Part shown: piece by piece, positions 43,111 through 55,023 of the stretch
Layout: every line of letters begins with the position of its first letter
How positions within the stretch are numbered: the first letter of the stretch is position 1
Origin: Branchiostoma floridae
Lineage: Eukaryota > Chordata > Leptocardii > Amphioxiformes > Branchiostomatidae
Direction of reading: 5' to 3'
Assembly: GCF_000003815.2 (NCBI RefSeq)
Contig: NC_049985.1
Coordinates: 448,513 to 512,512, forward strand
Length of the DNA: 64,000 bases
Notes under the pieces: generated by a model
The model's input: only the letters and a program-made list of their open reading frames with translations
Told to the model about the DNA's origin: nothing
The model's database searches: none
Position numbers and translations under genes: made by a program

Positions 43111-43425
43111 CTTGTTTATGAACACTTAAGGACTGGTACGCTTACCTTTACTTAACACGAGTTCATTACTTCATTTTCCCCATCTGAACAGTTCGCCTCC
43201 ATCTTCATACAGACCAAGACGTTCAGACTTGACTTGTAAATACCGTCTGTATGTTGATGGGTAGGTTAAATGTTAACAGTTTATACAGTATATTGAATAC
43301 AAAATGAACTAAACAAAAAGAGAAGTTCTGTAACTGTATGGCTGCTGCCTGAAACTTCAAACTGCTGTAGACATCGTACAGTTGTTTTGCTTCCTATTAT
43401 TCTCCTTATAAATTCCATGAAATGT
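43110..43425. other. unassigned DNA
   Basis: No gene or repeat was recognised. Confidence 0.35.
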
Positions 43426-43620
43426 CATGGAGGTTATATTTTCAGTAGCGTTTGTCTGTCTGAGTGTCTGTGTACAAGATAACTCAAGAATGACGGAATG
43501 GATTGGTTTCATACTAGGTGTGTTGGTGGGGTGTGATGAAAGCTGGAAGTGATTAGATTTTGGGCCCTTTGGTACTGCAGTGCAACTTCCGGTTTTGCTA
43601 TCTCGCGTTCTGAACAAGCT
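43425..43620 (+). repeat. dispersed repeat H, copy 5
   Basis: It matches copies at 12.7 and 13.9 kb over CGTTTGTCTGTCTGAGTGTC, AACTCAAGAATGACGGAATG, TTTTGGGCCCTTTGGTACTG and CAGTGCAACTTCC. Confidence 0.65.
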
Positions 43621-43899
43621 ATGGTCAAGATTTTGGAGTGTTAGATAGCTCTTGTGCTCAGGAATAAGTGACATAAATTTTGGCCCCCTAGCGACTAGTC
43701 TTATATATAAGTAAGATAACCATGGGTTAGCCGTATAGCGGAAAAAGTGGACTGTAAACAAGGACATCGACAGCAAACAAGCAAAAGCCCGGAGGCCAGG
43801 CGGTTCCGCTCGGGAAGGCGGCGCGCGAGTTTAGCTCTCCGCGGCGCCCTCCTGATCCTACAGGGTCAAGAGATGAAGCAATCTGTCTTCTCCGTGATT

Positions 43900-45410
43900 C
43901 TCCTGTAGTCCTGCCGCTCACGGATCCACAGAATGGCCGGGTGGGGGAAGTTTGCATTCACGATAGCCACAGGGAAATTTGAACGCAAGACGAAACAACT
44001 AAGAAGATCAAATTGCTGCTATAAGAATGGTATTTAGACGAATCGAACACAGGAATTTTGTATCCTTTCGAAAAGCAGTTACTCAAGCAACCGGATATGA
44101 TTTGGAAAAGCATAATCAAATATGAATTCAATTCAAAACGGTAAAACATTTAAGGCAGCATGCCTTTGTTTCTTTGAGCCGCAGAATGGCCGAGTAGGGG
44201 GAATATTGCATTCAGCATAACCTCAGAAAAAGTACGGTAAATAGCAGTTACTCAAGCAACTGGATATGATTTTGAATTGAGTCACTTGTTGGAATTTTGT
44301 CACTTAACGAAATACAGCGAAGTTGTCTTAAATGTCTGACCGTTTTGAATTGAATTATCCATGATTCTTCTCCATCCACGCCGCTCACTGCGCAGCGGAA
44401 TGACCGGGTTGGGGGGGGGGGGGGGTGGGGTGGCGATAATTCAGACACGCCATATAAAAACACAAGAAAGGTACCGTGAAAAGCAGTTACTCAAGCAACT
44501 GGGTATGATTTGAAAACGTAACCAGATATGAATTTTAATTCAAAATGGTCAAATATTTAAGACAGCATCCTATGTTTCGCTAAGCCGCAGAATGGCCGAG
44601 TAGGGGGGATTTTGCAGCCACGATATAAAACCACAAGAAAGGTACCGTGAAAAGCAGTTACTCGAGCAACTGGGTATGATTTGAAAACGTAACCAGATAT
44701 GAATTTTAATTCAAAACGGTCAAACATTTAAGACGGCATGCCTGCATCTCACTGAGCATCAGAATGGCCGAGTGGGGGAATTTTGAATCCACTATATAAA
44801 ACTAGTGAGAAGGGAAGGTAAAAAGCATTTGCGCAGGCAACTGGATATGATCTTGAAAACACATTAATATGAATTCAATTCAAAACGGTGAAACATTTAA
44901 GACAGTATCCTTGTATCTTGTTAAGTCACAGAATGGCCGGGTGAGGGGAATATTGCATTCAGGATGACCACAGGGAAAATCTGAACGGAAGACAAGACAA
45001 TTCCGCGGTTTGAAAAGAAAACAACTAAGGAGATAAAAGTGATACCGTCGGAATGATACTCAGACGAGTAGAACAGGGGGATTTGGCAGCCACTATAACC
45101 GCAGAAAGGGCACGGTAAAAAGTAGTTACTCAAGCAACTGGATATGGCTTTGGAAACACAATCATATTTTTGAAAACATAATCATATATGAATTTCAATT
45201 CAAAGCGGTCAGACATCAAAAACAGCACCACTGTTTTTCGATAAGTGACAAAATTACAACAAGTGACTCAATTTTATATGGGTATGAATATGGATATGAA
45301 TTTGGAAAAATAATCAAATTAAAATCATATCCAGTTGCTTATCAATAAGTATCTGCTTTTTGGCGTATCTTATTACCTGGACGTCTGACATTCATCGATG
45401 CAACCGCAGG
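43900..45410 (+). repeat. family D-derived tandem array, ~170-bp unit
   Basis: GTTACTCAAGCAAC followed by TGGATATGATT occurs at 44078, 44247, 44486, 44657 (one base changed), about 44828 (decayed) and 45125. Each is followed by AATTCAATTCAAAACGGTCA, ACATTTAAGACAGCATGC and GCAGAATGGCCGAGTAGGGG. A 44275-44360 piece is inverted relative to its neighbours. The array ends near 45410 with a true D end (CTTATTACCTGGACGTCTGA). Confidence 0.85.
44411..44432 (+). other. poly-G run with G-quadruplex potential
   Basis: Fifteen or so consecutive G, then TGGGGTGG. Run length may be unreliable. Confidence 0.7.
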
Positions 45411-45419
45411 GAAGAGAAG

Positions 45420-45790
45420 ACAACTCCGCGTTTTGAAGAGACAACTAAGGAGATCAAAGTCCTGTTGTTGGAATAAGATTCAGACTTCCGTCACTGGCTA
45501 CCACAAAACCGGAAGGCTATCACTGGGAGAGCCACAAGGGCCAGCAAACAACTAGACACTGTCAAATCCAGAACTGAACGCTACAAAAAAAGTGCAATTC
45601 CATATATGACATGGCCGTTGAACAAAAAGAATGGAAATTATAAAATGTTAACAATTCGACTGCATATTATCTATTGTATATATGTAACGTTTTTGATGAT
45701 TTTATTGTAGTTGTAGCGCAGTGGTGCTGTACAGCAAGGCCGTAATTCAACCTCTGGTTACACAGTGTCTTGTTTTTATTGTGAATAAAC
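45420..45790. other. unassigned DNA ending in a retroposon-like tail
   Basis: The right edge, GTGCTGTACAGCAAGGCCGT through TTTTTATTGTGAATAAACCA, leads into a TTGA microsatellite. This suggests a truncated retroposon tail, but no body was recognised. Confidence 0.4.
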
Positions 45791-45792
45791 CA

Positions 45793-45794
<2 letters not shown>

Positions 45795-45890
<96 letters not shown>
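45795..45890 (+). repeat. (TTGA)n microsatellite, ~24 units
   Basis: A pure ATTG/TTGA run of about 96 bp follows GAATAAACCA. Confidence 0.97.
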
Positions 45891-46500
45891 GTTGGAACAA
45901 GATGATGTACAAGTCTTCTCTAGCTGAATAAATACCACAAGAATGTTCTAAAAAGAGAGCTGAGGAGTATTTCTACAGCACACATGTACAGATCACCTAT
46001 CAGAAGCAGCACCTTGTGACTATGTCTAGCGGAAAAAATGACATTAAAAAGGCCTTCAACAAAAACAGACTAACCAAATGTAAGGTGGTCGGAAGAAGGG
46101 ACAATCCTGCGATTTGAGGAAACACCTATTGAGATCCAAGTACTTCTAAAGGACGGGTGAAGATCTTATGATGCTTGGGAATCAGTAATGCAGAAAGAAA
46201 CATTTTCATTTAAGCAGTCGGACGAAATGAACAGATCCCTCCAACAAATCATTTCCCGCTACATAGAACGACAATAAGGTGTAGAAAATAGAAATAAGAA
46301 GTGCTTCTACACTGCTAATATGCACAGACATCCTTGGGATCGGTGAAGACATCACAAATAAGTGACCGCGTCTAGCTGAATAGTCAGTAAGCAAAGACAT
46401 CAACAGCAAACAGTACTAAATAACCAAAGCAAGGTCTGAGAGGAAAACAAGACAATTCCGCGGATTCAAGACACAAGTACATGTAAAGAGGTCCTGCTCC
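45891..46500. other. unassigned DNA
   Basis: No gene was recognised. GACAATTCCGCGG..-type words near 46445 also occur near 44999 (AAGACAATTCCGCGGTTTGA), so it is partly related to the preceding array. Confidence 0.4.
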
Positions 46501-46700
46501 GCTACCGTATGGTGTTGTTAATACGGGTTCTTAAAGTTCGACTGGTCAATCCTGTATTCGAGACCACCTGTGCGTAAGGACCACCTGGTCCTATTGGCCA
46601 CATTTTGTGCCCCCTAGAAAATTCTACCCATTTATCAAAGCAATAAGGATCCTGTCTATAAAGTGGCCATCTGTCAACAGTGACCAATGTCATCAAAACC
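46500..46700 (-). repeat. dispersed low-copy repeat, also at 53.5 and 61.5 kb
   Basis: On the minus strand the words AGGTGGTC, GTCGAACTTTAAGAACCC and TGACAGATGGCCACTTTATA resemble the AGGTGGTCACT...CAGGTTTGACTGTA repeat at 61.6-62.1 kb and GACAAGTGGTCATTACAGAC at 53.5 kb. Its nature is unknown. Confidence 0.5.
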
Positions 46701-46739
46701 CTTGAATATTTTACTCTATTCTCCTTAAGTCTTATATGG

Positions 46740-47280
46740 AGGCGTTAGGAAGGTTGATGAGTGACCGCGCAAGACTTCTAACTCTAACGGGTAAAAAATT
46801 TCCTCCGTGTTTATTCTCTTTTCTCTGTGTCTATTCTCCTTGAGTCCTACACATGCATGTAGGGGTTAGGAGGGTTGGTAAGCGACAACTACCGCGTACT
46901 ACTTCAATCTCCAATTGCAACTGGTAAGACATTAACATGTGTTTTACTCTATTCTCATCGAGTCCTATACATGTATGTGGGGTCTAGGAGGGTTGGTAAG
47001 CGACAACTACCGCGTACGACTACAAACTCCAACTGGTAAAACATCAACATGGGTTTTATTCTATTCTCCTTGAGTCCTATACATGTATGTGGGGTCTAGG
47101 AGGGTTGGTAAGCGACAACTACCGCGTACTACTTCAAACTCCAGCGGGTGAAACATTAACATGTGTTTTACTCTATTCTCCTCGAGTCCTATACATGTAT
47201 GTGGGGTCTAGGAGGGTTGGTAAGCAAAAACTACCGCGTACGACTACAAACTCCTACGGGTGAAACATTCACCCCGCCAG
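46740..47280 (+). repeat. tandem array, ~115-bp unit, five copies
   Basis: GGTTGGTAAGCGACAACTAC-type starts occur at 46752 (diverged), 46873, 46991, 47103 and 47215. Each is followed by CGCGTACGACTACAAACTCC, ACATTAACATGTG and TTCTCCTTGAGTCCTATACA. Confidence 0.92.
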
Positions 47281-48228
47281 CGTAGCGCCCTTGGCATTCT
47301 CATTCCACCACAGGAGCCATGATTCTCTCGCGGACGCCATTTTAAGCCTTGTCGCATGTACGCATGCAGCGATCTTGATTAAACTGTACAACTCACTGTC
47401 ACATTAATCTTGTATATGGCCACTAAATATCCCTCCAACCGCGCCTGAGAGCGAAGTAAATGTACCAGAAATAGACACCTAGGTGCAAACCGAAGCTGGA
47501 GGCTCTTAAAAACACTCACTCTGAAACTGTATCTGCGATAGTTGGAGGACACATATTATATACAGCACGAGGGTTAACGCTTGCTTGCTTGAAAAATTGT
47601 GCGATTTTGCACGTTCGCGTACTAGCCTGACAATCAAAAGTTATAAACGATATCTAAAATGTTGCACTTTGGACAGCTACTAATGTTAACATTGGTACGT
47701 GCGAGAGTGTTTGGATATTTAAGTATTGTAAACTCGACGCGCATTACATTTTTTTACGCTTATATAATACTACTGTACTCACCGTGGCTACGGCTAGATG
47801 TTGAGAAGCATTCCCCGTTGCGTAACGCACATAATACCAGCCGGTGCCATTATCTTAACGGTGCCGAAGACCTGCCGTCACCCGCAGGCCGTCTTCTCGC
47901 ACGCACGTCTCGCCTTCACTCTGACAAACTCTCGTAGGATCTCGCGAGAACATGGCCGCGTCATTGGAATATTCGACTCTTGTTTATCAAATGCACCTTA
48001 TTGTTGAATTTTTGCGCAAAAGCTTAAGATATTCTCTCGAAAAAAATTGTACCAAAATATTATGTTTCTGTTTATTTTGAATTACACAAAAAAAATGGCA
48101 AAAACCTGCCAACCCTTGCTCCGTTTTGGAACGCCGGAAACAAAAACATGAAACAGTGAATAATTTCATCAGGTTGGTAAAATACTTAATCACAAAGTTC
48201 TTGTTACACATTATTATATATACACTTT
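47281..48228. other. unassigned DNA
   Basis: No gene or repeat was recognised. The sequence is moderately GC-rich with short, unsupported frames. Confidence 0.4.
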
Positions 48229-48229
48229 A

Positions 48230-48275
48230 TTACGAGCCAACGTTTCGATGACCTTCTGTCATCTTCGTCAGGGCT
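48230..48275 (-). other. hammerhead-core-like hairpin, separate locus
   Basis: The minus strand reads CTGACGA, stem GATGAC/GTCATC around AGAAG, GAAACG, TTGGCT, CGTA, then ATAAAGTG. It has the same architecture as the family D hairpin with a different stem sequence, followed by a retroposon-like TAATAAAG. Confidence 0.45.
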
Positions 48276-48289
48276 ATACTGACTGGTTT

Positions 48290-48850
48290 ACAGTGCACTG
48301 GAGCTGTGTCATGCAGTCCCAAACGTATAACATTAAATCTATATTTTGATGATTAACAAGTTGCAGAGTCGTTTTCTAACATGTGCTCCTTTTTTTCCGT
48401 TGCAATAGAAGTTTGTGCTACTTTTTTCAATCTGCATGTATATGTCAGAGGGGAGATTGGAATCCAGGGAAATTCGGAATTTTCCTAGGAGACATTGGAA
48501 TTCAAATGTCCTCTAGGGGATATTGTAATTCTACCAGAATTAAACTGGCCGATTATCTGATCAACTAATCTGTAGAGTTCTTTTTTCTTCTGATCCTTCG
48601 TATTGCTTAATCAGGCTACTTTATCCTGTCAATTTCTTCAAATTTGGAACTGGTTCGGGGAAATGAGCTCTTATATATTCATACGTAAAACACGATGATG
48701 AACTACCATTTTAAAGTGATGCATTATTAAGCTGTTGTTGTCAGATCACCTCGAGATTTCCTCCCTACCGCCCTTTTTTTCAGGACTATAATAGCGAAAC
48801 ACAACATTGCTTTACCCAGGCCCAACCTCGCGGAGTTCTAGACTAGACTA
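48290..48850. other. unassigned DNA
   Basis: No gene was recognised. A GGAATTCAAATG / GGAGACATTGG..-like short repeat occurs near 48455-48530. Confidence 0.35.
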
Positions 48851-49610
48851 CAGCTCTAACAGGCACAGCGACTGCCTGATAAATAAGTCATGCTGAACAG
48901 AGAAGGGGGGGGGGGGCGCCATACACTTCCTGCAACCTATGATCCACTGCTCACTGAGTCACGTGTTGAATCTGCATAACGTGACGTCACGACAGCATTG
49001 AATTGTTCATTCCTTGATAAACACTGATGCTGTGCAGTCGAAAATTTTGGTGAGTCCCATTTTTGTGTTGGAAATTACAGTTCAACAATTTCAAGGAAAT
49101 CATGGTGAAGTTTTCATGACAATGACCAGAAACACAGCATTGACTTTCCCAAGTTCTACAGAGCTCTCCAACAGACACGGCGACTGCCTGATGAATAAGT
49201 CATGATGAAGTTTTCAGGATAATAATAACCAGAAACACAGAACTGATTTTCCCAGGCCCAACCTTGCAACCAGTTTTACAGCTCCAGCAGACACAGCGAC
49301 TGCAAGATGCTGAATAGAGACGGTGGGCGCCATAGATTTCCTGCAACCTATGATCCACTGCTCACGTGCTCTGTCTGCATAATGTGACGTCACGACAGCA
49401 GTGAATTGTTCATTCCTTGACAAAGATTGATGCTGTGCAGTCAAAAATTTGGGTTTTTGTTGTTGGAAGTTACATTTCAACTATTTCAAGGAAGTCATGG
49501 TGAAGTTTTTATGACAGTAACCAGAAACACAGCATTGACTTTCCAAGTTCTACAGCTCGAACAGACACGGCGACTGCCTGATGAATAAGTCATGGTGAAG
49601 AGCGTGCAGC
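48850..49610 (+). repeat. two ~404-bp units, each with a CRE palindrome
   Basis: GTGACGTCACGACAGCA occurs at 48981 and 49383. Both units hold CAACCTATGATCCACTGCTC, GAATTGTTCATTCCTTGA, GATGCTGTGCAGTC, the TTACAGTTCAACAATTTCAA arm and GACACGGCGACTGCCTGATG. An inner ~120-bp segment (AACCAGAAACACAGCATTGA) is repeated again within the array. Confidence 0.85.
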
Positions 49611-50450
49611 GGACTCCCGCGGGGCTTGCGGCAGGCAGAAATCGCTATTTGCAGCGCCCGGCTGACCCCAGGCCTTTCTGATACTAGAAATCGTGGTCTT
49701 TTTTTAGCAGTCCATCCATTATTAATACACCGCTGGAGGGAAGAGCGCCGGGGTAGTTGATGGAAGGATTGGGTGAGCGCAGCTGGCAGCAATGCTGTAG
49801 ACTCTGTGATGGGTATCAGTCTGGACATAACGCCGCAGATTTATAAACTCTCTCGCACTTTTCTACACGGAGTCTGATCTTTAAGCGTACGTAAAGCAAT
49901 TATATAGCATGCGTAAAGCACTACTTTCATTAAAAACAAACACATTTACGCATGCTTTTAGGTATGCTTAAATTTGTTTTACAGGGTTTGGAGTAATGTT
50001 TTATTCGATGAGCTCCACATCTAGACGGTTGTTTGCAGAAATTTCTACTTTATCAGCAGATCTTGCCAACGCTTAGAAATACGGAAGACTTCTAGAAAGC
50101 TTTCTAATGCCTTAGTTAACTTCATTACATTATGATAAAACTGTGTATCTTCAATTAAGCTTTTATCTTTAGATTCATGACCTTGGTAATTATTTTTTCA
50201 TATAATGAAAAATACGCACACTTGTTAGATGGTAGGAAGATGATACTAAATGACGCATATAAATCTGGTTCAAGCTCATCCGTACGGACGTTGACCCCTG
50301 AAGTTCAGCAACAGTGAAAAGGAATCTACCGCGCGGCTGTAAGAATGAATCACCAGTCAACCTGACAATGACACATCATTTCATCAAGCTATCGGCCAAA
50401 TGCAGACGTGCACTGAAAGTCTATAGCAGTAGTCTGAAGTGGCATCGACT
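49611..50450. other. unassigned DNA
   Basis: No gene was recognised. A minus-strand frame at 49550-49828 has no familiar motif. Confidence 0.35.
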
Positions 50451-50455
50451 GTGAA

Positions 50456-50530
50456 TACACCTTTCTCACGCGGTGGCCATGATAGATCAAAACCGATGCC
50501 AATGTAGCAAACAAAACACTGTCCATCATA
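50456..50530. mobile_element. MITE K, one end only
   Basis: CACCTTTCTCACGCGGTGGC and CATGATAGATC, then CTGTCCATCATAATTAGCA, match the left half of the element at 12180-12262. It is preceded by TA. The right end is missing. Confidence 0.8.
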
Positions 50531-50539
50531 ATTAGCACT

Positions 50540-50985
50540 GAAATCAATGATAAACTGACGCTTGTACCGCCGGCCGGTCAGTACGACAAGAAATGGCCAG
50601 CAAAAGCGTATTATGAGCCAATAAAAAGACGACAAAAGTCCAGAGAGCCTGCTATAGAGGCTATCCCATGTCTACGAAGATAACATGTTGTAGTTTGGGG
50701 TGATTGAACTGCATAAGAGCCTGTTGACAGCCGCTGGCACGAAAAACGGCGATCTTCAAACGTTCTTTAAGATTAGACAGAAGAGCTTTCGGCGCCGGGA
50801 AGATAAAACGAATCAGGTCCTGACAGAAAAGGGCTCGCGGCCTCCGCACAAATGCGATCTCTCTGTTCATCTTTCATAGAAATTCAAGGCCTGGGTAGGG
50901 ACTATAAACTGCCCGTAAGGCAATACAGATGGGTATGAGACATGTGTGATGTGCTAAACTCAACTGCATCGGTGGTCTTAGATGA
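50540..50985. other. unassigned DNA
   Basis: No gene or repeat was recognised. Confidence 0.35.
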
Positions 50986-50987
50986 AG

Positions 50988-51400
50988 AATAACTTTATTG
51001 CGCAACAATTGTAACAGTTACAATGTATGGCAATGTGAACAACTATATACTGATACAAATAACTAACAACTAATGTAATATGATATAACAGTATAGACAA
51101 TCTAGTGAGTATCATAAAGCATTATCTCGTTTTTGCAATGAATTGTAAATAAATTGGCCAACGTAGGCAGATATAAGAACAGGACATGATAATATCAAAT
51201 GGAATACCTCTGACCTAGCATGTGGTAGTACAATTTCGGACTTACATACAATATTTTGAAATAACTTTTGACGGTCTTCTTCATAAGTCGGACAATCCAT
51301 TACAAAATGAAATTCATTTTCTATGTCATTATGGCATGTGGGACAAAGTCTCTCATTGATGATACAAATCTTTGGCACCAAATGTGAGAATCAATATCAG
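50988..51400 (-). pseudogene. LINE 3' end with intact zinc knuckle
   Basis: The minus-strand frame 51381-51112 contains RLCPTCHNDIENEFHFVMDC, a C-x2-C-x8-H-x4-C knuckle, then LSCPVLISAYVGQFIYNSLQ and KRDNAL before the stop. The 3' UTR holds a TTGTAACTGTTACAA hairpin, then TTGTTGCGCAATAAAGTTAT. It is close to the 57.6-kb copy in both protein and 3' end. It is truncated with no RT domain. Confidence 0.85.
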
Positions 51401-51409
51401 ATTGGAATG

Positions 51410-52010
51410 CTACTCAGGTAGCTATAAATTCATACTGACCTTTTGTTTCAAAAGGTCAGAGCCTCTATGTAATGTGCATATTGCCATCAGGTCACTTTGA
51501 CGTTATTCAGATTGAGATATATACAATACATCAGGTCAGAATCTAATAGTATTAGATTCTTAATAGAATAACACCTCGTGGCAAACGTCTATCTAAAAAC
51601 CACAGTTCAGACACATGTACAATCGTATCGTTCCTCTGACTCAAGGATTATGTCTGTTGCATAATTTTACGGGGTGTAACTTGATAACAGCAAACTCAAT
51701 ATGCTTTATAAGGGGAAATTGTCATAACTTCATTAAGCACTTCTCGACACTGTTCGCTTGGAGTATAGATTGGACGGAATCGTGAATTTCAGTGCAAGTA
51801 AAAATTGATGTGTGTTGGCGTCTAAATTGTATTTTTCTTAAATTGAGTAAGCGTACAATTGAAAATTAAAGCTGTTGTCACCAATAACGTAAAACATGAA
51901 GGCGATTTTCTAATCACTGCTAGTGCAATGCGGCTGCCTACGGTTTGCAATTTTGCAAGTGAACATTGGAGACGAACTGTTACCTAATATGCATGCGTCT
52001 TCTATGTCCT
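51410..52010. other. unassigned DNA
   Basis: No gene was recognised. ACCTTTTGTTTCAAAAGGT near 51438 is a perfect short palindrome. Confidence 0.4.
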
Positions 52011-52900
52011 CGAGGCGCCCAAAACACGGCACCAAGGGTAAGTGGCCCTTAAGAATGCCATGAGCAAAGACACAAGCTGAAAGATATTTTGTTTGCTAGT
52101 GAACATCAGAGCCGAACTGAGTTACCTATGTGTGCTACTTTCATGTGCTGCCCCCCCCCCCCCCTCCCCCCAAAACACCCCCAAAAACCCGGGGCCGGGG
52201 GCTTAGCGTCCCTTAAAATAGCCCTGGGCAAAGGTACTAGCTTTTCTTTAAAGATATTTGTGCCCCCTAAAGGGTATAGCTTTTCCAACAGCCTGGGTAT
52301 TTATGGACATTCCCCCTCGAATTGAAGCAGAAATTTCCCCTAGGCAGGGGTTTTTTTTTTGCGGGGGCCCCCCCCCCCCCCCCCCCAAAAAAAAAAACGG
52401 CACCGAGGGTGTAGCGTCCCTTAAGAAAACCCTAGGAGAAGACGCAAGCTTGATATTTTGTGCCAACTGAAATGTATATTTATTACAACAGCTTGTGTAT
52501 TTATGGACATTTCCCTTCGGCGTTGAAATGTTCCCTAGTTCTTATGTGCTCGAGGCTACCAAACACACGGCACCAAGGGTAAGCATCCCTAAGAAAGCCC
52601 TGGGCAAAGGTATAAGCTTCTTTTTAAAGATATTTGTGCCCACTGAAATGTATAGTCATTACAACAGCCTGTGCGTGTATCTGTGGACATTCCTCATCGA
52701 ATTGGAGCAGAATTTCACCTACGTATGCGTGTATTATGTGCTCGAAGCCCTCCAAAAAACGGCACCGAGGGTTTAGGTCCCTTGAGAAAACCCTAGGCGA
52801 AGGCACAAGCTTGATATTTTGTGCCAACTGTAATGTTTAGCTATTACAACATTCTGGGTATTTATGTACATTCCCCTTCGGCGCTGAAATGGCCGACAGT
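52010..52900 (+). repeat. tandem array, ~185-bp unit in ~370-bp dimers
   Basis: GGCACCAAGGGTAAG-type starts lie near 52028, 52190, 52399, 52569 and 52762. Two unit types alternate: one with TTAAAGATATTTGTGCCC and one with CTTGATATTTTGTGCCAACT. Same-type units are ~363-379 bp apart. Each ends with GTATTTATGGACATTCCCCT. Confidence 0.9.
52149..52398 (-). other. two poly-C runs (G-quadruplex potential on minus strand)
   Basis: C runs lie at about 52149-52169 and 52366-52386, the second directly between a GGGGG and an A run. Such junctions are prone to sequencing error. Confidence 0.7.
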
Positions 52901-52904
52901 TACT

Positions 52905-53628
52905 CACTCCAAACGGCCACGAGAAATGGGCCTGCAGGCATCGGCTGTCTGCAGGGTAAGCACTTACCGGGCTTAAGAAGCCACCTGTCTTGGCTATTTA
53001 TAAGCAGTCTTAAGGCCTCGTGTCGAATCGGGTCTTAATGTCGAGTCGTAGACCTGGCCTAGATGATACACTTCAGACGGTAGAAGTGGTTCGTTCTCAG
53101 AACTTAAGACGCACGTACGTACGGCCCAAATCTGGAGACTCGTCTAGACACTCTTGAAGTAAAAGAAATGACCCCTATGAATGCTGAGCATTCGCTCTAC
53201 AATTTTTTGTACCATGTATTTGTACTGATATATGTTGTAGATTTGTCAGGACCCGGTAATCTGTATTTATGTTATATTCTATTTGACTCTTACCTCTTTC
53301 ATGACGCCAATGAAGAGTGGCCTGTAGGCCGATTTCAGCTTCTCATGAATAAACCAAGGTTCAAACAAACAAACAAAAACCTCAAATTGAAAATAGCACA
53401 CGTTTGTTTTCGTGAACGCCATTGGCAGAATGGATCTACAGATTATTATTCACCTTGAAGTGTCTAGTAAAGAAACAAAATAAAGAATATTGTCTTTGTA
53501 GACAAGTGGTCATTACAGACAGCCTGCGGGTTCTTCATGTTTGGGTCAATGTGGAAAATTATCTAAGGGCACAATCACTTAGGTAGTGCGATTGCCGTAC
53601 GATGTTGATGCCATAGGATTTTTAATCC
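52905..53628. other. unassigned DNA
   Basis: No gene was recognised. About 53225-53365 ends GTGGCCTGTAGGCCGATTTC, AATAAACCAAGG and (AAAC)n, a possible retroposon tail on the plus strand with a GGCCTGTAGGCC hairpin before AATAAA. Confidence 0.45.
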
Positions 53629-53868
53629 CCCCCTCACATTAGGTGCGATTCGATCGGACGACGAGTCTGCTAGCTCTACTTTACGAGGAGGCATGACCCT
53701 GACGGGAAGGGGGAACTTCTGCCATTCTTCGTCGGCNNNNNNNNNNNNNNNNNNNNNNNNNNNNNNNNNNNNNNNNNNNNNNNNNNNNNNNNNNNNNNNN
53801 NNNNNNNNNNNNNNNNNNNNNNNNNNNNNNNNNNNNCGTCCGATCGAATCGCGCCTAATGTGAGGGGG
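53629..53868. mobile_element. inverted-repeat element M around assembly gap
   Basis: CCCTCACATTAGGTGCGATT and CGATCGGACG are inverted after the gap as CGTCCGATCGAATCGCGCC and TAATGTGAGGGGGG. At least 35 bp of arm are visible. The gap at 53737-53836 hides the centre. Confidence 0.8.
53737..53836. other. assembly gap (100 N)
   Basis: Exactly 100 unknown bases, a typical gap of unknown size, inside element M. Confidence 0.99.
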
Positions 53869-53869
53869 G

Positions 53870-54380
53870 TATTAGCAGTCCTCGATAGAATCAGCCACAG
53901 ATATGGATCCAAAACAGCATTTTGTGTACCAACAAGACAGTTGAACGTTGCAGTAAACGCAGATTTTTGTCCTCCAAAATGTCCGAAGTTAGCGATCTTA
54001 CGAAGATCGCATGACCTATGTGACCACCAAAGGGACGGGTGGTGCTTAATGATATAGAGGTGGTCTCTTTTATGGTATGACTCTGTCCTTCACCCTTCCC
54101 ATTCCAGGGCCCTGTTATCGTTATTTTCACGGTCCCGTGCGGGTATGTTGAACAGTCTGTAGTAAAACCTCACGTCCGTGGAAATCGCCGTGGAAAATTG
54201 TGACCCCATAACAACATGATTGTGAGAAACGCGCCGCCATGAAACGTGTCAACAGGTCTGATGTATGGATTTTGGATTAAGGCTTGCCCAGATGGGGCAT
54301 AAACACGGCAAGGGTTTCAAACATTACTTTGATATAGTGTAAAGATATAATATAGAGATATTGATGATGATAAAAGATAT
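53870..54380. other. unassigned DNA
   Basis: No gene was recognised. A short direct inverse TTAGCGATCTTACGAAGATC (palindromic GATCT..AGATC) occurs near 53990. Confidence 0.35.
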
Positions 54381-54768
54381 GTACGTCGATGCAGGTTAGA
54401 CATCTAGGTAATAAGATACGCGAAAAAGCAGTTACTCAAGCAACTGGATATCATTTACTAGTTTCGTCTGTGAATTGATATGTAAAAAGAGATCTAGTTG
54501 AAGAACAGGTTTATGCTAACTAGCCAGCGAAAGGGAATGTCACCCCGTAAGGGGCGGTATCAACCCGTCGTGTGTAAACATGTGCGATCACGTCGACCGA
54601 TGATGAGGATGGTGATGATTGTCCTAATGTGTAAAAATGAGGGAAGACAATTTTTCACTATTACAAAAGCTACAACGGTAAGACAAGTTAAGACTATATA
54701 TATAAGTTGCGACATCAGTTCACAGCTAGGATATAAAAACCCTCTCCAACAAAGTCTCTTCAGTGTCA

Positions 54769-54812
54769 CTGACGAAAACTAGTGGATGCTAGTTGAAACG
54801 TCTGGCCGTTTC
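54769..54812 (+). other. hammerhead-core-like hairpin in family D
   Basis: It is identical in layout to the one at 41648: CTGACGA, stem AACTAG/CTAGTT, GAAACG, loop TCTGGC, CGTT. A third D copy (55516-55562) has stem GGTAG/CTACC with a damaged core. Confidence 0.45.
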
Positions 54813-54848
54813 CAAAACCATGCCCAGTTGCTTGAGTAACTGCTCTTT

Positions 54849-55023
54849 TAGTCTCCAAGCAGACCCTACGGTGCCTAAAGAGATAGTATCAAAGCTGGCA
54901 TAGGAGTATAGCCGGCCAAAGGGAGATAGCCGGCCAAAGGGAGTCAAACGGGTGCCGCTAAACTAAGTCCCTTGCCAGCTTTGATACTATTTCTAAGGCA
55001 CCGTAAGGTCTGCTTGGAGACTA
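54849..55023. mobile_element. MITE family A, copy 4, perfect 9-bp TSD
   Basis: TAGTCTCCAAGCAGACCCTA is inverted as AAGGTCTGCTTGGAGACTA. The perfect duplication CTGCTCTTT (54840-54848 and 55024-55032) interrupts the D-element word GAGTAACTGCTCTTTGGCG. The inner region repeats AGCCGGCCAAAGGGAG. Confidence 0.95.
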
